This document shows positions 1-5,609 of a stretch of DNA of 8,174 bases, in pieces. The notes under the pieces are model-generated. The model did no database searches. It had not been told where the DNA came from and was given only the letters and a program-made list of their open reading frames with translations. This DNA comes from an uncultured Eubacteriales bacterium (lineage in GTDB: Bacteria > Bacillota > Clostridia > Oscillospirales > CAG-272): assembly GCA_900555785.1 (NCBI GenBank), contig USMO01000065.1:1-8174 (forward strand). The letters are read 5' to 3'. The translations under genes and the position numbers were made by a program. How positions within the stretch are numbered: the stretch's first letter is position 1; each line of letters begins with the position of its first letter.

Positions 1-128
1 TCCGCCATAGGGCTGCGGCAGGTGTTGCCGGTGCAGACAAACAGCACCCGCAACGGGCGTTCGTTCTCCGCGCGCTTTTGTGCTGCCGGCGCGGGGGCTT
101 GCTTTTCCAACAATACAGCTTCAGGCAT
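1..128 (-). CDS. ywlE: Low-molecular-weight phosphatase, probable protein-arginine phosphatase (YwlE-like), 5' part only
   Basis: Only the first 42 codons lie in the window; the gene runs off the left edge. After an Ala/Pro/Lys-rich N-terminal extension of about 27 residues comes the fold's first strand and P-loop, VLFVCTGNTCRSPMA. The CX5R phosphate-binding signature has Cys32 as nucleophile and Arg38. In the family, YwlE-type phosphoarginine phosphatases carry Thr at the position where LMW tyrosine phosphatases usually have Ile (CLGNICRSP). Thr36 here therefore points to removal of phosphate from arginine in cytoplasmic proteins, opposite a McsB-type kinase; this specificity is inferred. 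The start is supported by AGGAGG at 135-140, six bases from the ATG. It is the third gene of a minus-strand operon, 44 bp after the lipoprotein gene. The N-terminal extension is unusual, since the family normally starts within a few residues of the P-loop strand. Confidence 0.85.
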   Translation of the reverse strand, partial: MPEAVLLEKQAPAPAAQKRAENERPLRVLFVCTGNTCRSPMA

Positions 129-172
129 GGTATGCCTCCTTTGATCAGAACAGGATCGGGTTCCGGCGCGGC

Positions 173-877
173 TCAGCTGTCCGCTGCCGTGCCGGTTTCC
201 TCGTCGCCGATGAAATAGCTTTCCAGCACATCGCCGACCGGGATATAGGTCTTGGAAACACGGTCGTAGAGAAAATTCTTTCCCTGCCCCTCAACGTCAA
301 CCGAGAATTTGCGGTACTCCAGCATGATGCCGAAGGCGGGGGCATCCTCGTTAATGAACAGCAGCTCCATGCGGTGGTACAGTTCGGCGGTTACCCGGTC
401 AGCGGAGATGCGGTCTCCGCCCGCAGACGCGCGGCGGACCAGGTCGTCGACCTGCTCGCGGTTGGTCAGGGTTGCCATCAGCTGGCGTGTCACGCGGGTG
501 TCGCTGTACTGATAGAGCACGATTTTGGTCGCGCCCAGATCTGCCAGCGTCGGCAGCTCGGTGCCCTCCGCGTAATAGAGCATCAGGTTTTCATCGGCAA
601 GGTAGCGTGAGAGCGGCGCGCCCTCAATGGCGTAGAGCGGGACATTGCTGACGCCGGAGCGCCGGATGGTGACCGGGCTGCTGTCGGTCAGCGCCGACAG
701 TGCGTAGTAGGTGACCGGCGCCTCCAGGAATGCGGTCTTGCCGTCCTCGCTGCGGTAAGCACCATCGCGCCAGGTCAGCACGGTTGTTTTCCTGCTGCAG
801 GAGACCAGCAGGCAGGGGAGCAGGCAGCACAGGGCAACCAGCGCGGCTGCGAGCCGGGAAAGGGGGTGCTTCTTCAT
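173..877 (-). CDS. Lipoprotein of unknown function
   Basis: A 234-residue protein with a classic lipoprotein signal: a basic start (MKKHPLSR), a hydrophobic stretch at about residues 9-23, and a lipobox LVSC with Cys27 as the lipidated residue. It should be anchored to the outer face of the membrane. The rest is soluble, mixed alpha/beta in look, with several Tyr-rich strands and an acidic C-terminus. I do not recognise a domain. GGGAGG at 883-888, overlapping the tail of the deaminase gene, places the start five bases downstream. The gene begins 11 bp after the dCMP deaminase stop and ends 44 bp before the phosphatase start, so it is almost certainly co-transcribed with both. The metabolic neighbours give no clear clue to its job. 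Confidence 0.85.
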   Translation of the reverse strand: MKKHPLSRLAAALVALCCLLPCLLVSCSRKTTVLTWRDGAYRSEDGKTAFLEAPVTYYALSALTDSSPVTIRRSGVSNVPLYAIEGAPLSRYLADENLMLYYAEGTELPTLADLGATKIVLYQYSDTRVTRQLMATLTNREQVDDLVRRASAGGDRISADRVTAELYHRMELLFINEDAPAFGIMLEYRKFSVDVEGQGKNFLYDRVSKTYIPVGDVLESYFIGDEETGTAADS

Positions 878-888
878 CCGTGCCTCCC

Positions 889-1377
889 TCAGTAGCCGAA
901 CACGCCCGAGAGCGAGTCATCGTTGTCAATCCATTCCTGCACGTTGATTTCGCGGTAGGTGTCGGCGGTGTCGCGGACCACGACCGTTTCGATTCCGGCG
1001 TTGATAATCTGCCGTTTGCACATCATGCAGGAGTTGGTTCCCGCTTCCAGATTTCCGGTAACGGCATCGATGCAGACGAGGTAGACCGTTGCGCCCAGCA
1101 TCTGGTCGCGCGGGGCTGCGATGATGGCATTTGCCTCGGCATGCACCGAGCGGCAGAGTTCGTAGCGCTCCCCGCGGGGAATCTGCAGCTTATTGCGCAT
1201 GCAGTAGCCCAGCTCGCAGCAGTTCTTTCTGCCGCGCGGCGCGCCGTTGTAGCCGGTTGAGATGATGACATCGTTTTTGACGATGATCGCCCCGTAGCGC
1301 TTGCGCAGGCAGGTGGAGCGCTCTGCGACCGTTTGCGCGATGTCAAGGTAGTAGTTGGTTTTGGAGACCCGTTCCAT
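889..1377 (-). CDS. comEB: dCMP deaminase (ComEB-like cytidine/deoxycytidylate deaminase family)
   Basis: A 162-residue cytoplasmic zinc enzyme predicted to convert dCMP to dUMP, feeding thymidylate synthesis. Visible family marks are TGYNGAPRG (residues 41-49), the zinc and catalytic motif HAEANAI (His79, Glu81) and the second zinc half-site SCMMC (Cys117, Cys120) followed by INAGI. The second half-site lacks the Pro that commonly precedes its first Cys (Asn-Ser here), a minor variant. The length fits bacterial dCMP deaminases. The open frame continues upstream to 1572, but the ATG at 1377 is chosen because GGAGGG (1385-1390) precedes it and the upstream part would cross the promoter at 1421-1449 and the cold-shock gene's terminator. 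It is first in the operon with the lipoprotein and YwlE-like genes. Confidence 0.93.
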   Translation of the reverse strand: MERVSKTNYYLDIAQTVAERSTCLRKRYGAIIVKNDVIISTGYNGAPRGRKNCCELGYCMRNKLQIPRGERYELCRSVHAEANAIIAAPRDQMLGATVYLVCIDAVTGNLEAGTNSCMMCKRQIINAGIETVVVRDTADTYREINVQEWIDNDDSLSGVFGY

Positions 1378-1420
1378 CGGAAATCCCTCCTTTGGGTATA
1401 CGACTGCATTATACCTATCT

Positions 1421-1449
1421 ATTATATAACAAATTGCGCCGCATTTCAA
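1421..1449 (-). promoter_or_regulatory. Sigma-A promoter of the dCMP deaminase operon
   Basis: On the minus strand, TTGAAA (1444-1449) and TATAAT (1421-1426) are separated by exactly 17 bases. Transcription should start near 1414, giving a leader of about 37 nt before the deaminase ATG. A second TATAAT-like sequence lies slightly downstream but has no comparable -35. Confidence 0.75.
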
Positions 1450-1524
1450 GGGGAGCGACGCAATTTTGCGATTTTTTTCACAATTCCGGCGGCAGGATAT
1501 CAGAAATGCGCGGGAAACGCAGCA

Positions 1525-1560
1525 AAAAACACACCCGCGGCATGCCGCAGGTGTGTTTTT
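1525..1560 (-). terminator. Rho-independent terminator of the cold-shock gene
   Basis: AAAAACACACC (1525-1535) pairs perfectly with GGTGTGTTTTT (1550-1560). One C/A mismatch is followed by an inner GCGG/CCGC stem with a short loop. On the minus strand the stem ends in a run of T. It sits 12 bp beyond the cold-shock stop codon and separates that gene from the deaminase operon. Its symmetry could also let it work on the plus strand. Confidence 0.85.
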
Positions 1561-1572
1561 GTGGGTTGTCAA

Positions 1573-1785
1573 TTACTGAGGAATGACATTGACCGCTCTG
1601 AGCTTCGCGCTGTTCTTGGGATCAGGCTCGGTCTCAAACGAGACCTTCTGTCCCTCGTTCAGGGTCTTGAAGCCTTCGGTCTGGATTGCAGAAAAGTGAA
1701 CGAACACATCATCTCCGCCGTTGTCGTTGGAAATGAAGCCGTATCCCTTTTCAGCATTGAACCACTTCACTGTTCCGGTGTTCAT
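1573..1785 (-). CDS. csp: Cold-shock protein, CspA family RNA chaperone
   Basis: A 70-residue single cold-shock domain that binds single-stranded nucleic acid, melts RNA structure and aids translation in the cytoplasm. It starts MNTGTVKWFN; the RNP1 motif KGYGFI is at residues 13-18 and RNP2 VFVHF at 27-31, with the usual aromatic surface (Trp8, Phe9, Tyr15, Phe17, Phe28, His30, Phe31). The length matches the family. An in-frame ATG five codons upstream (1800) was rejected. The chosen ATG has GGAGG (1794-1798) eight bases upstream, and the N-terminus then aligns with other family members. The gene is monocistronic, with its own promoter at 1893-1921 and its own terminator. Its leader of about 100 nt resembles regulated cold-shock leaders. 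Confidence 0.96.
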   Translation of the reverse strand: MNTGTVKWFNAEKGYGFISNDNGGDDVFVHFSAIQTEGFKTLNEGQKVSFETEPDPKNSAKLRAVNVIPQ

Positions 1786-1788
1786 CAG

Positions 1789-1861
1789 GGTAACCTCCAT
1801 CTATAAAATCTGTACCCGAAGAATAACACGAACTGTGGGACGGGCATAAAGCACGGTTACC
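1789..1861 (-). promoter_or_regulatory. Possible Shine-Dalgarno-sequestering structure in the cold-shock mRNA leader
   Basis: In the minus-strand transcript, GGTAACC (from 1855-1861) is perfectly complementary to GGTTACC (from 1789-1795). The second arm includes the last two G of the GGAGG ribosome-binding site. Pairing would form a 7-bp stem partly masking the site. Long structured leaders controlling translation are known for E. coli cspA. That this one acts as a switch is inference. Confidence 0.4.
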
Positions 1862-1892
1862 GCAAGGTCAGGACTATCTCGAATACCCTATC

Positions 1893-1921
1893 AGTATAGC
1901 ACATTTCCGTCTCCAAGTCAA
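1893..1921 (-). promoter_or_regulatory. Sigma-A promoter of the cold-shock gene
   Basis: Minus strand: TTGACT (1916-1921), a 17-base spacer, TATACT (1893-1898). An A/T-rich tract (1924-1950) just upstream of the -35 could act as an UP element. The start is expected near 1886, giving a leader of roughly 100 nt. The promoter is divergent from the hydrolase promoter at 1982-2010. Confidence 0.8.
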
Positions 1922-1981
1922 GAGATTTTCAAATTTTTTTTACAATTTTTCTCCCGCCAGCCAATTACCAGAAATTGTGGG

Positions 1982-2010
1982 TTGATTGTCCGGCTCATTT
2001 CCGGTATAAT
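1982..2010 (+). promoter_or_regulatory. Sigma-A promoter of the cell-wall hydrolase gene
   Basis: TTGATT (1982-1987), a 17-base spacer and a perfect TATAAT (2005-2010) on the plus strand, about 50 bp upstream of the hydrolase ATG. The vegetative consensus argues against purely sporulation-sigma control. Confidence 0.8.
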
Positions 2011-2059
2011 GGTATTGTCCCGGGCAGCGGGGGAGGGTCCCCCGAGAAAGGAGTTTTTC

Positions 2060-2962
2060 ATGAAACACAATTCTATCAGACGACGAGGCTTGACGCTTTT
2101 GCTGGCGCTTTGTATGCTGCTGCCGTTCGGTGTGATTGGTGCCGGTGCTGCGGCAGAGACTGATGCGCGGGCAGTTGGTTCGGCGCTTTCGGCTGCGGAT
2201 TTCCCGCGCGGTGCGGTTGGCACGCCGGTTCTTTTGGACGGTGCGGAGGTGCTGGCAGGGGAGTGCTACCGACTTGACGGTGTGACGTATGTTCCGCTTC
2301 GCCGCTTTTGCGGGCTGTTTGCGCCGGACGGCGTGATGACCTGGAACGGAACGACGCACACGGCGCGGTTTACAACCGATTCGCTGGATCTTTCGGTCCG
2401 GGTCGGCAAGCTTTACATCACGGCGAACGGGCACGCGCTCTATACGGTTGGAGCGGTGCGCAATCTGGAGGGGCATTTATATGTTCCGGTCCGTCCGTTG
2501 GCGCGTGCGTTTGCGGCTGCTCTGGTGTGGGATGCGTCTGCCTGCGCGGTGAACCTGCAGCGCGGCAGCCTTTCGGCAATCGGCCGTGCGTCCTACGATG
2601 CGGACGAGGTATACTGGCTGTCCCGCATTATTTCTGCCGAAGCATCGGTTGAGCCGTTTCTCGGTCAGATTGCGGTTGGCAATGTGGTGCTGAACCGTGT
2701 GCAGAGCCGCGAGTTCCCGAACACGATTTACGGTGTCATTTTTGACCGCAAGCACGGCACGCAGTTCTCTCCGGTTGCGTTCGGCACGATCTACGAAGCG
2801 CCAGAGCCAAGCTGCGTGATTGCAGCAAAGATCTGTCTGGAGGGCTATTCGATCTCCGACACGGCGCTCTACTTCTTCGATCCCGATCTCTCAACTTCCG
2901 ACTGGATCAGCCGCAACTGCGTCTTCGAATTTCGCATCGGCTCCCATGAGTTTTATCATTGA
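2060..2962 (+). CDS. Secreted cell-wall hydrolase: copper-amine-oxidase-like N-domain plus SleB/CwlJ hydrolase domain
   Basis: A 300-residue exported protein. Residues 1-32 form a signal peptide (basic start, hydrophobic core LTLLLALCMLLPFGVIG, then GAGAAAE). Residues about 55-167 are a copper-amine-oxidase-like N-terminal domain, seen from the two repeated units YVPLRRF (77-83) and YVPVRPLA (141-148), each followed by a xVxW-like strand. This domain is common in Firmicute surface proteins. Residues about 183-300 match the Hydrolase_2 (SleB/CwlJ) family: LSRIISAEA (187-195) with the likely catalytic Glu194, then GNVVLNRV (207-214) and FPNTIYGVIF (219-228). The family cleaves peptidoglycan, classically spore cortex during germination but also in vegetative homologues. 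GAAAGGAG just upstream of 2054 sets the ATG. It is probably monocistronic. A spore role is not proven by the sequence. Confidence 0.9.
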   Translation: MKHNSIRRRGLTLLLALCMLLPFGVIGAGAAAETDARAVGSALSAADFPRGAVGTPVLLDGAEVLAGECYRLDGVTYVPLRRFCGLFAPDGVMTWNGTTHTARFTTDSLDLSVRVGKLYITANGHALYTVGAVRNLEGHLYVPVRPLARAFAAALVWDASACAVNLQRGSLSAIGRASYDADEVYWLSRIISAEASVEPFLGQIAVGNVVLNRVQSREFPNTIYGVIFDRKHGTQFSPVAFGTIYEAPEPSCVIAAKICLEGYSISDTALYFFDPDLSTSDWISRNCVFEFRIGSHEFYH

Positions 2963-2984
2963 CGGGAGAGGGGGGAAGGAGACC

Positions 2985-3033
2985 TTGGAGGGAGAAGGAG
3001 CCCCCTTTCGGAGGGGTCTCCTTCTCCCTCCAA
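2985..3033. repeat. GA-rich 16-bp perfect hairpin (terminator-like or dispersed repeat)
   Basis: The 16 bases at 2985-3000 (beginning TTGGAGGGAG) are the exact reverse complement of 3018-3033. After one mismatch, CCCC (3002-3005) pairs with GGGG (3013-3016) around the loop TTTCGGA. It begins 22 bp after the hydrolase stop, so it could end that transcript. It has no T-tract on the plus strand, so intrinsic termination is doubtful, and a repeat element is equally likely. Confidence 0.75.
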
Positions 3034-3052
3034 ACCTCCCTCATCCTTCCCG

Positions 3053-3162
3053 AACTTTCCTCAGCCGGGGCTTTTTTTACAGTGCGTTGGAATTTTTGTG
3101 GGATTTGAAATTTACAGAGTGCGTTGCACTTTGCGGTGGAAAAGCCCCGGCTGAGGAAAGTT
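3053..3162. repeat. 23-bp perfect inverted repeat with 64-bp spacer
   Basis: The 23 bases at 3053-3075 (core CTCAGCCGGGGC) are the exact reverse complement of 3140-3162 (core GCCCCGGCTGAG). The spacer holds a near-duplicate TTTACAGTGCGTTG / TTTACAGAGTGCGTTG and a small AGTGC-GTT-GCACT hairpin. No transposase is present. The structure lies in a stretch of about 550 bp (2963-3510) without a supportable gene, and it looks like a small non-coding repeat (MITE- or REP-like). Confidence 0.75.
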
Positions 3163-3198
3163 TTGGGATTTGTCTGGGTAGGTTGGAATTTTATAAAG

Positions 3199-3243
3199 AG
3201 AGCGGCTATCGCACGTGTTTGGTGGGCGGTAGCCGCTCTTTTT
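3199..3243 (+). terminator. Terminator-like hairpin
   Basis: AGAGCGGCTATCGC (3199-3212) pairs with GCGGTAGCCGCTCT (3226-3239) over 14 bp with one G-T wobble. The loop is 13 nt and T4 follows at 3240-3243. It is about 240 bp past the hydrolase stop, with no other plus-strand gene between. From 3246 to 3510 I see nothing further that I can name. Confidence 0.55.
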
Positions 3244-3510
3244 GCCCAGGGGACAAAATCCGCTGTTATTCGGTTGTTAGGCGCTTCGCTACATAAATAT
3301 TGCTTTACGCTACGTACGGTATTGGCGTGCCGCACGCGCATATAAATATAAATTGTAGGAAATGCCCACGTGCCGTTCCGTTGTGTCCGGAAATGATCAT
3401 CATAAAAATTCACGTGTGTATCCGTCACGCACAGCCGGAATTTCGCCTGCCGGTGCCCCGAGGTCTTTTCTTCTCGAATTTGCAACTTCGCTTGCCGAAT
3501 CTTGCAAAAA

Positions 3511-3855
3511 TCAGAAGTTTTCGCCGTTCCACCCCCAGGTTTCGGAGAAGGTGTAGTTCACATATACGTGATCCGGCTGAATCTCCAGCTCCTCGTTCAG
3601 AATCCGGCAAATCTCGGCTGTCATCTTTTCCGAAACGGCTGCCTCAGCACCGCCGAAGAGCTTCACCTCCACCATCGCAATCGGGAAACTGTTGTACCCC
3701 CGGAACCACAGCCGGCAGTTGTCCTCAAACTGCAGCATCAGCCAATATTCACTCTTTCCGGGGAACAATGCAATCGCACGCCCCAGTTTTTCCTTGATAT
3801 TTGCCTCTTTTTCCGGAGTCAGTCTAATGTTCAACTTTGTTTCAATAAACGGCAT
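3511..3855 (-). CDS. MIF-family tautomerase (macrophage migration inhibitory factor homologue)
   Basis: A 114-residue protein, nearly identical in length to animal MIF (115). It begins Met-Pro, so removal of Met would expose the catalytic N-terminal Pro of the tautomerase superfamily. Lys34 in FPGKSEY matches the active-site Lys of MIF, and PDHVYVNY (94-101) followed by WGWNGENF (107-114) matches the MIF C-terminal PDRVYINY...GWN block. The CXXC oxidoreductase motif of MIF is absent (IAMV at that position), so only keto-enol tautomerase activity is expected; the substrate is unknown. No signal peptide is visible. The frame extends upstream to 3927, but that part crosses the promoter. The ATG at 3855 has GAGGAG (3863-3868) seven bases upstream. 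The gene is monocistronic and divergent from the membrane-protein gene at 4175. Confidence 0.88.
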   Translation of the reverse strand: MPFIETKLNIRLTPEKEANIKEKLGRAIALFPGKSEYWLMLQFEDNCRLWFRGYNSFPIAMVEVKLFGGAEAAVSEKMTAEICRILNEELEIQPDHVYVNYTFSETWGWNGENF

Positions 3856-3909
3856 CTGTTTTCTCCTCACTTTTCTCCACCCGCCAACGGACGGGCTCGG
3901 TTTTCTTTC

Positions 3910-3938
3910 ATTATAACACATGGACACGCGCTTGTCAA
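3910..3938 (-). promoter_or_regulatory. Perfect-consensus sigma-A promoter of the MIF-like gene
   Basis: Minus strand: TTGACA (3933-3938), 17-base spacer, TATAAT (3910-3915); every base matches the consensus. A perfect 12-bp palindrome CTTGCCGGCAAG lies about 25 bp upstream of the -35 at 3963-3974. It could be a regulator site, though nothing else supports this. Confidence 0.88.
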
Positions 3939-4109
3939 GTACCGGAAATTGCGCCGGCCGAACTTGCCGGCAAGAGCCTGCGGGCGCGCGATTCGACCTC
4001 CCTGACGCGTTATTTGTCGTTTTTCAGCGATTGGTGAAACATGTGCAATATCGGGAGGTTTCCTCCTTCAAAAAAATTGAGTTTTTTAAAGAAAAATTAA
4101 AAAAGGGTA

Positions 4110-4138
4110 TTGACAAGGCTTTTTTCTTATGCTAAAAT
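4110..4138 (+). promoter_or_regulatory. Sigma-A promoter of the first paralogous membrane-protein gene
   Basis: TTGACA (4110-4115), 17-base spacer, TAAAAT (4133-4138). The 35 bp upstream (about 4069-4104) are almost pure A/T in tracts, as expected of an UP element, so strong expression is likely. The leader is about 30 nt. Confidence 0.82.
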
Positions 4139-4174
4139 AGTAGTACAGTAAATCTTTTTCTGGAGGGGAAAAAT

Positions 4175-4771
4175 ATGAACAAAATCGACACCGCGGCATC
4201 CAAGGGATTCCGCATCGCATCCCGGCTCATCGGCTACATCGGTCTCGGACTTTCGCTCGCCCTGTTCATCGTCGGCTATGCAATGCCGAAGGGCTTCTGG
4301 ATCAAGGGCGCCAAGAAGTATTGCATCGACTTCCTGGGCGATTGGGGCAGACTTGACCTGGCAGCCAACAAGAACAAGCTGATCATGCTTGGCATCATCG
4401 CCGGCTCGATCCTCGTGGTTGCAATTCTGTTCCGCATCATCAGCGCCTGCTGCAAGACCACCGTTGAAGAAGCAGTTGAGGCTGAGTGCGAAAAGACCGT
4501 TGCCCATGCGGAAAAGGCAGTTGAAACGGCTACCGACGCAGCTGAGAAGAAATCCTCCAAAGTTCGCGACTACCTCAACGACAAGGCAAAAAAGGTCATT
4601 CCGGAAGACAAAATGCCCTATGTCGAAAAGGCTGGCGACTTCCTGAAAAAGTATTCCGCGGTCATCATCACCAGTGCCGCAACCATCACGGTTTTCGCGC
4701 TTCTCTCCAACGCAAGAGAGAACAGACGCCGCGCAGCAGAGCGCCGCAGCTTCCTGCGTCGCCTGATGTGA
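4175..4771 (+). CDS. Uncharacterised membrane protein, paralog A of a tandem pair
   Basis: A 198-residue protein with no family that I recognise. Predicted layout: a short basic N-terminus with the block FRIASRLIGYIGLG (12-25) leading into membrane segment 1 (about 17-36); a loop with aromatic and charged residues; membrane segment 2 (about 69-90); a charged, Ala/Glu/Lys-rich helical region (about 94-140); then a block starting IPEDKMPYVEKAGDFLKK (142-159), membrane segment 3 (about 161-178) and a very basic tail ending RRSFLRRLM. GGAGGGG at 4162-4168 fixes the start. It has its own promoter and terminator. It shares the N-terminal block, the IPE-to-third-segment block and the RRR...SF-R tail with the next gene, so the two arose by duplication. 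Confidence 0.85.
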   Translation: MNKIDTAASKGFRIASRLIGYIGLGLSLALFIVGYAMPKGFWIKGAKKYCIDFLGDWGRLDLAANKNKLIMLGIIAGSILVVAILFRIISACCKTTVEEAVEAECEKTVAHAEKAVETATDAAEKKSSKVRDYLNDKAKKVIPEDKMPYVEKAGDFLKKYSAVIITSAATITVFALLSNARENRRRAAERRSFLRRLM

Positions 4772-4791
4772 TCAAATCTCGAACCCCCTTC

Positions 4792-4823
4792 AAAAAAACT
4801 CGTCCAAACGGGCGAGTTTTTTT
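4792..4823 (+). terminator. Rho-independent terminator of paralog A
   Basis: ACTCGTCC (4798-4805) pairs with GGGCGAGT (4810-4817), with one T-G wobble and loop AAAC. It is flanked by A6 on the left and T6 on the right. It lies about 20 bp after the stop codon and 10 bp before the -35 of the next gene. Confidence 0.9.
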
Positions 4824-4833
4824 GATTTACCTA

Positions 4834-4862
4834 TTGACAGCGCGAAAAAAAAATGGTATGAT
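4834..4862 (+). promoter_or_regulatory. Sigma-A promoter of the second paralogous membrane-protein gene
   Basis: TTGACA (4834-4839), 17-base spacer containing an A9 run, TATGAT (4857-4862). It lies directly after the preceding terminator, so the two paralogs are separate transcription units. The leader is about 70 nt. Confidence 0.8.
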
Positions 4863-4939
4863 ATATATAGACGATACGAAAAGCGGCGGGCGCAGCGGTG
4901 TCACGCCGGTATCAAAATTCAGAAGAAGGGGAAAGAATC

Positions 4940-5569
4940 ATGAAAAGTACAAAATCCGCTAAACTTCGCACAGCATCCCGTCTGGTCGGGTACATCGGCA
5001 TCGGTGCCTGCCTCCTGGCAGCATTTTTGTATCTTCTGATGCATGAAATTGCCGATGATAAGCTGACGCAGACAATCGGTGCATTCGACCTCAAATCCCT
5101 GATCTATGTCGGCATTGCCGCAGCGGCGTTCCTGGTGATCGCAATCATCCTCCGCGCCGCAAGCGCATCGGCTCGCCGCGCTGAGCAGTACGAAGCAGAA
5201 GCTGCAGCAGCCCGCGCCGCGCAGGAAGCTGCCGAGAAGGAAGCAGCCGAAAAGGCAGCAGCTGAGCAGGCAACAGCAGATGCCGCAGCAGCCGAGCAGG
5301 CAGCGCTGGACGCCGAAGAAGCCCGCAAGGCAGAAGAGAAGGCAGCGGCCATCGCAGGCGGCAAGACCTTCGTTGCATACATCGGCAGAAACATCCCCGA
5401 GAAGCAGCGCGCAGCAATGGTTAAGGTTGGCGAGTTCACCAAGAAGAACGCAAAGGTGATCGCTGCAGTTGCCGTCACCGCAGCTGTTATGACCGCAATC
5501 TCGAAGCGCAAGGCTGAAAAGGAAACCACCCGCCGCCGGCAGAGCTTCTTCCGCTCGCTGGGCTGCTGA
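4940..5569 (+). CDS. Uncharacterised membrane protein with Ala-rich coiled coil, paralog B of a tandem pair
   Basis: A 209-residue protein related to the gene before it. Shared blocks are LRTASRLVGYIGIG (9-22; FRIASRLIGYIGLG in A), an IPE...KVGEFTKKN segment (152-170; IPE...KAGDFLKK in A), and a basic tail RRRQSFFRSLGC. Membrane segments are expected at about 15-34, 54-73 and 172-187. Between the second and third lies a long Ala/Glu/Gln/Lys region (about 78-138), strongly helical and probably a coiled coil, expanded relative to A. An in-frame start at 4898 exists, but AAGGGGA (4926-4932) supports the ATG at 4940 and restores alignment with A. Function is unknown. A membrane scaffold or stress-envelope role would be guesswork. 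It has its own promoter and terminator. Confidence 0.85.
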   Translation: MKSTKSAKLRTASRLVGYIGIGACLLAAFLYLLMHEIADDKLTQTIGAFDLKSLIYVGIAAAAFLVIAIILRAASASARRAEQYEAEAAAARAAQEAAEKEAAEKAAAEQATADAAAAEQAALDAEEARKAEEKAAAIAGGKTFVAYIGRNIPEKQRAAMVKVGEFTKKNAKVIAAVAVTAAVMTAISKRKAEKETTRRRQSFFRSLGC

Positions 5570-5575
5570 GTCCAT

Positions 5576-5609
5576 ACACCCCCGATTCGCTCGGGGGTGT
5601 TTCCTTTTT
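5576..5609 (+). terminator. Rho-independent terminator of paralog B
   Basis: A perfect 10-bp stem ACACCCCCGA (5576-5585) / TCGGGGGTGT (5591-5600) with loop TTCGC, followed by TTCCTTTTT. It is six bases after the stop codon. The following stretch (5610-5760) holds no gene that I can support. Confidence 0.92.

Noticed and set aside
80..610. Plus-strand open frame of 176 codons opposite the lipoprotein gene
   Set aside because: It is antisense to a convincing lipoprotein gene and has no ribosome-binding site or family motif. The plus-strand frame at 730-1260 is rejected for the same reason.
1378..1572. N-terminal extension of the dCMP deaminase to position 1572
   Set aside because: It would translate through the operon promoter and the cold-shock terminator hairpin, and the ATG at 1377 has a strong ribosome-binding site and the family's usual N-terminus.
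2907..3485. A 192-codon open frame on the minus strand across the hydrolase end and the repeat cluster
   Set aside because: It runs through both arms of the inverted repeats and the GA-rich hairpin and into the antisense of the hydrolase gene. Its composition (Arg, Cys, Pro, Ser) is non-protein-like, and no ribosome-binding site was seen.
3480..3507. TTGCAA...TTGCAA hairpin just past the MIF-like gene stop as a terminator
   Set aside because: The stem is short with an internal loop, and the T-run on the minus strand precedes rather than follows it, so it does not fit an intrinsic terminator.
4053..4066. GGAGG-TTT-CCTCC mini-palindrome upstream of paralog A
   Set aside because: It has only 5 bp with a 3-nt loop, lies outside the transcript and away from the promoter, and is compatible with chance.
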